Assembly: GCA_001650895.1 (NCBI GenBank)
Contig: LXYH01000059.1
Coordinates: forward strand, 155,880-219,879
DNA from: Rhodobacteraceae bacterium EhC02
Lineage (GTDB): Bacteria; Pseudomonadota; Alphaproteobacteria; Rhodobacterales; Rhodobacteraceae
Reading direction: 5' to 3'
Length of the DNA: 64,000 nucleotides
Shown here: one piece after another, positions 58,973 through 64,000 of the stretch
How the letters are laid out: the number at the start of each line of letters is the position of its first letter
How positions within the stretch are numbered: position 1 is the first letter of the stretch
Notes under the pieces: model-generated
Told to the model about the DNA's origin: nothing
The model's database searches: none
Seen by the model: only the letters and a program-made list of their open reading frames with translations
Position numbers and translations under genes: made by a program

Positions 58973-60010
58973 TCACGACAGCATCTGGGCCAGATCGACC
59001 GTGCCGCGCCGATTCAGGTCATCCTTGTGCGCGACAAGAAAGCCATCCGCCGCCGCACGCCCCGCCGCCTTGAGCCGGGCCAAAAGCAGCGGATTGGGCA
59101 GGATCTTGGTGGCGACCGACAGATCGTTCATCAGCGCATCATCGGCCACCATGTGCACAAGGACATCCTTCATGCTGCCAGGCGTCAGCGCGCCCTGCGC
59201 CAGCAACCGCTTGACGAAGCCGATGGCGCGCAATTCGCGCAGAAGCGAGGCGTTGAAGCTGATCTCGTTGATCCGGTTCTGGATCTGCTGTGGGCTGCGC
59301 GGCACGTCGTTGCGCAGGATCGGATTGATGTTCACGATCAGGATATCCGAGGGAAGGTCCGGTTCGAACAGGGGGAAAAGCGCGGGGTTCCCGCTGTAGC
59401 CGCCATCCCAATAGGCCTCTGAGCGGCCGGTCTCGGGATCCTCGATCTCGACCGCCTGGAACAGGGTCGGCAGGCAGGCCGAGGCAAGGATCGCCCCGGT
59501 GCTGATCTGATCGCCGGTGAACACCCGGATCTTGCCGCTGCGTACATTGGTGGCGCCCACGAAAAGGCGCGGGCCGTCCAAGGCGCAGACCGTGTCGTAA
59601 TCGAAGGCCTCGACGATGGGTGTCAGCGGATTGCTGTAGAACGGTCCCAGCGCATAGGGTGAGGTCAGGCGCGACACCGTATCGGCCATGCCGTAGGCGA
59701 CCGAGCTTTCCAGCGCCGCGCTGACTGCCGCCGTCGCGGGCGACATCTCGGTCAGCCAGCGCGTCACGGGAGTTTCCTGCAGCGCCCCCATCCGCGACCA
59801 GAGCCAGTCCAGATTGGCCCGCGCCCCGTCGCGTCCGCCCTTCAGCCAGCCCGCCTTGTAGGCCGCCCCGTTCAGCGCCCCAGCCGAGGTGCCCGATATG
59901 GCCGCGATCTCGATATCATCCTCGTCCAGCAACCGGTCAAGCACACCCCAGGTGAAGGCCCCATGGGCGCCTCCGCCCTGCAGGGCCAGATTGATGCGTT
60001 TGACGGTCAT
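58973..60010 (-). CDS. Patatin-like phospholipase
   Basis: A 345-residue lipid hydrolase of the patatin family. The oxyanion loop QGGGAHGAFTWG (11-22) is followed by the nucleophile S42 in AISGTSAGAL and the catalytic Asp in YWDGGYSGN. There is no signal peptide. The DUF3734-like C-terminal part is present. It likely acts on membrane lipids; 3-hydroxybutyrate dehydrogenase is encoded upstream on the same strand, so polyhydroxybutyrate depolymerase activity is another option. Repeat copy 4 lies between the two. Confidence 0.88.
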   Translation of the reverse strand: MTVKRINLALQGGGAHGAFTWGVLDRLLDEDDIEIAAISGTSAGALNGAAYKAGWLKGGRDGARANLDWLWSRMGALQETPVTRWLTEMSPATAAVSAALESSVAYGMADTVSRLTSPYALGPFYSNPLTPIVEAFDYDTVCALDGPRLFVGATNVRSGKIRVFTGDQISTGAILASACLPTLFQAVEIEDPETGRSEAYWDGGYSGNPALFPLFEPDLPSDILIVNINPILRNDVPRSPQQIQNRINEISFNASLLRELRAIGFVKRLLAQGALTPGSMKDVLVHMVADDALMNDLSVATKILPNPLLLARLKAAGRAAADGFLVAHKDDLNRRGTVDLAQMLS

Positions 60011-60048
60011 GCGGAACCTTTCGCGGCACGAGGAACGGATCCCGGGAC

Positions 60049-60107
60049 GGGGGCCAGCCCCCCTCGCCTGCGGCGAGTCCCCCGGGATATTTCAGGCAAG
60101 AAGAAAC
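60049..60107 (+). repeat. Intergenic structured repeat, copy 4
   Basis: Hairpin A GGGGG-CCAG-CCCCC (60049-60062), hairpin B CTCGCC-TGC-GGCGAG (60063-60077), then TCCCCC and the core that begins GGGATATTTC (60084) and ends AAGAAGAAAC (60107). It lies between the two leftward genes for patatin and the dehydrogenase, so relative to these it is antisense. Confidence 0.8.
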
Positions 60108-60111
60108 CGGA

Positions 60112-60885
60112 TCAGAGTGCGGTCCAGCCGCCATCCACGCTGATCGTGGTGCCGGTGATCTGGGCGGCGGCATCCGAACACAGGAAAACGGCGGTGCCGC
60201 CCAACTGTTCGACGGTGGCGAATTCCTTCGAGGGCTGGCGTTCCAGCATCACCTTCCTGATCACCTCGTCGCGGTCCATGTCGTATTTCTTCATCGTATC
60301 GGGGATCTGCGCCTCGACCAGCGGCGTCAGAACATAGCCCGGGCAAATCGCGTTGCAGGTGATCCCCTGCCCCGCGGTTTCCAGCGCGGTGGTCTTGGAC
60401 AGACCGACGATGCCGTGCTTGGCCGCGACATAGGCGGATTTGTAGGGGCTGGCGGTCAGGCCATGGGCCGAGGCGATGTTGACGATGCGGCCCCATCCCG
60501 TCTTGCGCATCATGGGCAGGGCGACGGCCGTGGTGTGGAAGGCAGAGGTCAGGTTGATCGCGATGATCGCATCCCATTTGTCGATGGGAAATTCGTCGAT
60601 CGGGCAGACATGCTGGATGCCCGCGTTGTTCACCAGGATATCGCAGGCGCCCGCCTGTTCGATCAGGGCGCGGCATTGATCGGCCCTCGACATGTCGGCC
60701 CGGATGTAGCGCGCGGCCACACGGAATTCCGCAGCGATCTCCTGCGCGAGGGCGTGATCCTCGTCGCGGTCGGTGAAGGAGTTCAGCACGACATCCGCCC
60801 CCGCCCTTGCCAGTTCCCGCGCGACGCCCAATCCGATCCCGGAATTGGATCCGGTGATGATGGCGGTTTTTCCCTTCAGCGACAT
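60112..60885 (-). CDS. bdhA: 3-hydroxybutyrate dehydrogenase (SDR)
   Basis: A 257-residue short-chain dehydrogenase that interconverts 3-hydroxybutyrate and acetoacetate. Coenzyme loop TGSNSGIG at 11-18, NNAG at about 86-89, active-site S139, Y152 and K156 (SAYVAAKHG), and the bdh-type tail AICPGYVLTPLVEAQIPD. Start at 60885 with GGAG upstream. The enzyme is part of polyhydroxybutyrate and ketone metabolism. Confidence 0.92.
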   Translation of the reverse strand: MSLKGKTAIITGSNSGIGLGVARELARAGADVVLNSFTDRDEDHALAQEIAAEFRVAARYIRADMSRADQCRALIEQAGACDILVNNAGIQHVCPIDEFPIDKWDAIIAINLTSAFHTTAVALPMMRKTGWGRIVNIASAHGLTASPYKSAYVAAKHGIVGLSKTTALETAGQGITCNAICPGYVLTPLVEAQIPDTMKKYDMDRDEVIRKVMLERQPSKEFATVEQLGGTAVFLCSDAAAQITGTTISVDGGWTAL

Positions 60886-61001
60886 GCGCCTCTCCTTCTG
60901 GTGGTGGTCGTGGTCAATCGACTTTGCAGGCGCAGCATAGCATGACGCCGCGACCAATGACGAGGGAGGGCATTTGGGGAAAGCCTGACGGCGCGCGGCC
61001 C

Positions 61002-61079
61002 AAAAAAAAACGCCGGCGCGAGGCCGGCGTCAAGTTATTGAGGCAGGTTTCATACAGGCAAGAAACCTATCGAGCAGTG
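61002..61079 (-). ncRNA. Candidate small RNA
   Basis: A leftward transcript of about 78 bases is predicted. Its parts: a hairpin AGGTTTC-N10-GAAACCT (61045-61068), a short linker, and an intrinsic terminator, stem ACGCCGGC (61010-61017) / GCCGGCGT (61023-61030), loop of five, then a tract of eight to nine U (61002-61010). No leftward gene begins upstream that would need this terminator, and a promoter sits at the right distance (61086-61113). There is no open reading frame of note. Confidence 0.5.
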
Positions 61080-61085
61080 CCTTCG

Positions 61086-61113
61086 TTATAAGCAATCCTT
61101 TGCAAGCTTCCAA
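61086..61113 (-). promoter_or_regulatory. Promoter of candidate small RNA
   Basis: On the minus strand TTGGAA (61108-61113), a 16-base spacer and TTATAA (61086-61091). It would start transcription near 61079. Confidence 0.5.
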
Positions 61114-61192
61114 GCTAAAAGTTTGAAAAGACGGGAAACGAGCGCTACGCTGCATGGCAACAATCGATGGCCAGAGCAGGATCGTCATCATC

Positions 61193-63019
61193 ATGAGACG
61201 CGTTTCATTCCTCCGCGCAGTTCGGGGCGCTGCCGTCTGTGCCCTTTTTTTTCATGCCTTCCATCATCCCGCGCAGGCAGAGGCCACAAGCAGCCATGGC
61301 ATAGCTATGTATGGCGCGCCGGCCCTTCCACCCGATTTTGTGTCCCTGCCCTATGCCAACCCGCAAGCCCCCCAGGGCGGGCGGCTGGTCGAAGGGTCCA
61401 CCGGCGGGTTTGATTCGCTCAATCCCTTCATCCTGAAAGGCACCGCCCCCTGGCAATTGCGCTTTCTGGCCTATGAAACCCTCATGGCGCGAAACTGGGA
61501 CGAGCCATTCTCGCTTTACGGGCTTCTGGCCGAATCGGTGAGGGTGGCGGAGGATCGATCCTGGGTCGAGTTCACCCTGCGGCCCGAGGCGCGATTCTCG
61601 GATGGCAGCCCGGTGACGGTGGATGATGTAATCTGGTCCTTCGAGACACTGGGCACTGTCGGGCATCCGCGCTACCTGGGTTTCGCCGCCCAGACCGAGA
61701 GCATCACCCGGACCGGGCCGCGCAGCCTGCGCATCAGCTTTGCCACCGCAGACCGCGAACTGGCCCTGATCGCGGGGCTGCGCCCGATCCTGAAAAAGGC
61801 GCAGTGGGACGGGCGCGATTTCACCGCATCCACCATCAACGACATCCCGATCGGATCGGCGCCCTATGTGGTGGCGGGCTACGAACAGGGCCGCTTCGTC
61901 ACCCTGCGGCGCAACCCCGACTACTGGGGGCGCGACCTGCCGGTGCGGCGCGGCACCAGCAATCTGGACGAGATACGCATCGAATATTACGGCGACACAT
62001 CGGTCATGTTCGAGGCGTTCAAGGCGGGCGCGGTCACCGTCTGGCGCGAAACCAATGCCGAGGACTGGCAGACGCGCTTCGATTTCGACGCAGTGCGGCG
62101 CGGTGACGTGATCCTGTCGGAAATCGCCCATGCGCGGCCCACCGGCATGACCGGTTTCGTGCTGAACGCCGCGCGCCCGCATCTGGCCGATTGGCGTGTG
62201 CGCGAGGCGCTGCTGCTGGCCTTCAACTTTCCCTATATCAACGGCACCGTCACCGGCGGGCGGCAACCGCGCATCCAGTCCTACTTCTCGAACTCGGAAC
62301 TGGGCCTGCAACCCGGCCCCGCGACGGGCCGGGTACGCGACCTTCTGGCGCCCTTCGCGACAAGCCTGCCCCCCGGCGCGCTGGAGGGCTACACCCTGCC
62401 CGCAGGCGACGCGTCCGAGCGCAACCGCGCCGATCTGCGCCGCGCCATGGCCCTGCTGCAGGAGGCTGGCTGGCAGGTGCGGGACGGGCGGCTCGTGGAT
62501 GAAAAGGGCACGCCCTTCAAGCTGGATGTGCTGCTGCGCCAGGGAGACCGCGCCAATCTGGCGGTGATCGAGATCTATCGCGGCGCCCTCGAGCGCCTGG
62601 GCATCACCGCCGGCATCCGCCCGGTCGACAACGCCCAATATGCCGAGGCCGAGGCCGCGCAGGATTTCGACATGATGCCCTTTCGGCGCGATCTGTCGCT
62701 GAGCCCCGGCAACGAGCAACGCCTGTATTGGGGGTCGCAGGGCGCGGGCACACCGGGCACGCGCAACGTGATGGGCATGCAGGATGCAGCGGCGGATGCG
62801 ATGATCGACCGGATGCTGACGACCGACAGCCGCGAGGAATTCATCGCCGCCACGCGCGCGCTGGACCGCGTGTTGATGGCGGGGCGCTATGTGATCCCGA
62901 TCTGGACAACCACTGTTGACAGGATCGCCCATGCGAGACAGTTGAAATTTCCTGAATATACGCCGATCTATGGCGACCGGATCGGGTGGATGCCCGATGT
63001 CTGGTGGTACGAGGAGTGA
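61193..63019 (+). CDS. Peptide/microcin-type ABC transporter substrate-binding protein (YejA-like)
   Basis: A 608-residue periplasmic receptor of the SBP_bac_5 family. The signal peptide, MRRVSFLRAVRGAAVC onward to AQAEA, is typical from the ATG at 61193; an upstream ATG at 61154 would add 13 unlikely residues. HGIAMYGAPALPPDFVSLPYANPQAP and the TGGFDSLNPFILKG segment are features of YejA and related oligopeptide receptors. No permease or ATPase gene is in view, so it is either separate from its transporter or shares another one. It is 5 bases before the entericidin gene. Confidence 0.9.
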   Translation: MRRVSFLRAVRGAAVCALFFHAFHHPAQAEATSSHGIAMYGAPALPPDFVSLPYANPQAPQGGRLVEGSTGGFDSLNPFILKGTAPWQLRFLAYETLMARNWDEPFSLYGLLAESVRVAEDRSWVEFTLRPEARFSDGSPVTVDDVIWSFETLGTVGHPRYLGFAAQTESITRTGPRSLRISFATADRELALIAGLRPILKKAQWDGRDFTASTINDIPIGSAPYVVAGYEQGRFVTLRRNPDYWGRDLPVRRGTSNLDEIRIEYYGDTSVMFEAFKAGAVTVWRETNAEDWQTRFDFDAVRRGDVILSEIAHARPTGMTGFVLNAARPHLADWRVREALLLAFNFPYINGTVTGGRQPRIQSYFSNSELGLQPGPATGRVRDLLAPFATSLPPGALEGYTLPAGDASERNRADLRRAMALLQEAGWQVRDGRLVDEKGTPFKLDVLLRQGDRANLAVIEIYRGALERLGITAGIRPVDNAQYAEAEAAQDFDMMPFRRDLSLSPGNEQRLYWGSQGAGTPGTRNVMGMQDAAADAMIDRMLTTDSREEFIAATRALDRVLMAGRYVIPIWTTTVDRIAHARQLKFPEYTPIYGDRIGWMPDVWWYEE

Positions 63020-63024
63020 ACAGA

Positions 63025-63150
63025 ATGAAGAAACTTGCAGTGATTGCGCTGGGCCTGGGCTGCCTGGCCGTTCTGGCGGGATGTGCCACGGTCGACGGGA
63101 TCGGGCAGGACATCTCGGGCGGGGCGCGCACGGTGCGTGGCTGGTTCTGA
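63025..63150 (+). CDS. Entericidin A/B-family lipoprotein
   Basis: A 41-residue lipoprotein: MKKLAVIALGLGCLAVLAGC with the lipobox LAGC, then ATVDGIGQDISGGARTVRGWF. The Cys is at 20 and the mature part of 22 residues matches the entericidin pattern. E. coli entericidins are small membrane lipoproteins of an antidote/toxin pair. It has a GAGGAG site in the end of the gene upstream. Only one copy is seen. Confidence 0.85.
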   Translation: MKKLAVIALGLGCLAVLAGCATVDGIGQDISGGARTVRGWF

Positions 63151-63197
63151 TCTGGTTCTGATCGGGGATCGGCCCTGTCACACCGGGGCCGTGCCCG

Positions 63198-63821
63198 TCA
63201 GACCAATGACGTGACCCACAGGATCGTCGCATCCTCGGGGCTGACGGACACCACGTTGTGCCCCATCGTGCCGTCATAATAGGCGCTGTCGCCGCGCCGC
63301 ATTTCGACCGGTTCGTAAAATTCCGTGTAAAGCCGGATCACGCCCGTCAGCACATAGAGAAACTCTTCGCCGTCATGGCGCACCCAGCCGTCGAATTCTT
63401 CCATCCGGCGGGCGCGGACACGCGCGCGATAGGGCAGCATCTGCTTGCGCGTCAGCCCTTCGGCCAGCAACTCATGCTCATAGGTCGTGGTGGCGTGGCG
63501 CGCGCCCTCGCCCAAGCGGGTGACCACGCGCCGCCCCGTCACCTGCCCCGGCGTGGGTTGCGTGAAAAGTTGCGGCACCGAAATATCCAGACCCGTCGCC
63601 AGCTTCTTGAGCGCCTCGTAGGTCGGCGACATCTGCCCGTTCTCGATCTTGGACAGGGTGGATCGCGCCAGCCCCGCCTGCCGCGCGGCCTGTTCCAGCG
63701 TCAGACCCAGATCCTTGCGAAGCCCGCGCACGCGCTGACCAAGATCAAGCGGTTCGGCCACGGCCGCGCCACCATCGGCGCGGGCGATGCGGATCAGGGA
63801 CCGTGGATCATGCTCGCTCAT
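63198..63821 (-). CDS. XRE-family regulator with cupin domain
   Basis: A 207-residue regulator. A helix-turn-helix (LGQRVRGLRKDLGLTLEQAARQAGLARSTLSKIENGQMSPTYEALKKLATGL, about 27-77) is followed by a cupin ligand domain (HDGEEFLYVLTGVIRLYTEF, MRRGDSAYYDGTMGHNVVSVS). The start at 63821 begins the conserved region. It is divergent from the acyl-CoA synthetase gene and probably regulates it; an inverted repeat lies in the region between. Confidence 0.88.
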   Translation of the reverse strand: MSEHDPRSLIRIARADGGAAVAEPLDLGQRVRGLRKDLGLTLEQAARQAGLARSTLSKIENGQMSPTYEALKKLATGLDISVPQLFTQPTPGQVTGRRVVTRLGEGARHATTTYEHELLAEGLTRKQMLPYRARVRARRMEEFDGWVRHDGEEFLYVLTGVIRLYTEFYEPVEMRRGDSAYYDGTMGHNVVSVSPEDATILWVTSLV

Positions 63822-63874
63822 GCGCAGGGGTATAGGGCGACAGTGTTTGGCTTGCAACTGGCGCGGCGCGGGCC

Positions 63875-63896
63875 TAGCAATTGCGCATGCTTGCTA
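63875..63896 (+). promoter_or_regulatory. Inverted repeat over the synthetase start, putative operator
   Basis: TAGCAA (63875-63880) and TTGCTA (63891-63896) form a perfect 6-bp inverted repeat with a 10-base spacer that also holds GCAATTGC. It covers the start codon at 63887 and lies 54 bases from the regulator start. Confidence 0.4.
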
Positions 63897-64000
63897 TATT
63901 CGATCATGGCGATCCCGCCCCCTGCCCCCGCCCCTTCAACCTTGCGGCGCATGTGCTGCGTCATGCGGACGATCTGCCCGCGAAGGTGGCGCTATCGGTC
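63887..64000 (+). CDS. Acyl-CoA synthetase, N-terminal fragment (window edge)
   Basis: The first 38 codons of a gene cut off by the window end. The peptide (MLAIFDHGDPAPCPRP onward, then FNLAAHVLRHADDLP and AKVALSV) resembles the beginning of AMP-binding acyl- or benzoate-CoA ligases (pattern FNLA-x3-L-x6-P-x-K-x-AL). The start overlaps an inverted repeat and no clear ribosome site was seen. It is divergent from the XRE-cupin regulator. Confidence 0.6.
   Translation, partial: MLAIFDHGDPAPCPRPFNLAAHVLRHADDLPAKVALSV

Noticed and set aside
61052..61072. CAGGCAAGAAAC as a fifth copy of the repeat core
   Set aside because: Only about 12 bases match, the GGGATATTT part is missing and hairpins A and B are absent; it belongs to the sRNA candidate stem.

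Overview
The window looks like chromosomal DNA of a Rhodobacteraceae (Roseobacter/Paracoccus-type) alphaproteobacterium. Evidence: high GC with strong GC3 codon bias; an iscR-suf locus preceded by Irr-type and TGA-N9-TCA iron boxes; a cysteine-free HemB; a DUF882/L,D-transpeptidase pair; class II DAHP synthase; TAXI-TRAP transport; and several IalB, PAS_5, DUF502 and DUF486 type genes usual in that family. No integrase, transposase, phage gene or CRISPR array is visible, so most of the window reads as core genome with small accessory insertions.

Layout. 0-7.5 kb: lipoprotein, hemB, a membrane protein, mfd, then a leftward trio (hydrolase, small protein, HD phosphohydrolase). 7.5-17.4 kb: the Fe-S assembly locus iscR, a NifS-like desulfurase, sufB, a four-gene insert (FkbM methyltransferase, DUF486, YbjQ, methyltransferase-like), sufC, sufD, two membrane genes, sufS, then a terminator and tRNA-Arg(CCG). 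17.7-24.2 kb: a catabolic unit of TAXI-TRAP transporter, acyl-CoA ligase and ThDP enzyme. 24.2-28.5 kb: a spermidine-synthase-like membrane protein and a divergent peptidoglycan pair (DUF882 peptidase, L,D-transpeptidase). 28.5-31.2 kb: lpxD, acyl carrier protein and ketoacyl synthase. 31.2-33.9 kb: IalB protein, a noncoding gap with terminators, and a HerA-like ATPase. 33.9-39.1 kb: a complete leftward branched-chain amino acid ABC transporter. 39.3-48.6 kb: PQQ-type dehydrogenase, GlxA-type regulator, class II DAHP synthase, PAS protein, yicC-gmk-gamma carbonic anhydrase, a possible leader peptide, a trans-sulfuration enzyme and a PhoR-like kinase. 48.7-53.9 kb: LysR/gcdH divergon, FAD oxidase, aroQ-luxR. 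54.2-64 kb: rpsB-tsf, psuK-psuG, DUF502, patatin, 3-hydroxybutyrate dehydrogenase, a candidate sRNA, a peptide-binding protein, an entericidin, an XRE-cupin regulator and the start of an acyl-CoA synthetase cut by the window edge.

Main points for a second look. (1) Four same-strand intergenic copies of a structured repeat at 46.3, 48.7, 56.2 and 60.1 kb; in three of them one hairpin changes sequence but keeps its pairing. (2) A four-gene cassette between sufB and sufC bounded by near-identical 15-bp direct repeats. (3) A candidate sRNA at 61.0-61.1 kb with promoter, internal hairpin and U-tract terminator. (4) An Irr-like box inside the desulfurase coding sequence, in addition to the dual-box iscR promoter. 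(5) A 26-residue CxxC leader-like ORF overlapping the start codon of a sulfur amino acid enzyme. All functions are read from sequence motifs and gene order; no database search was possible.
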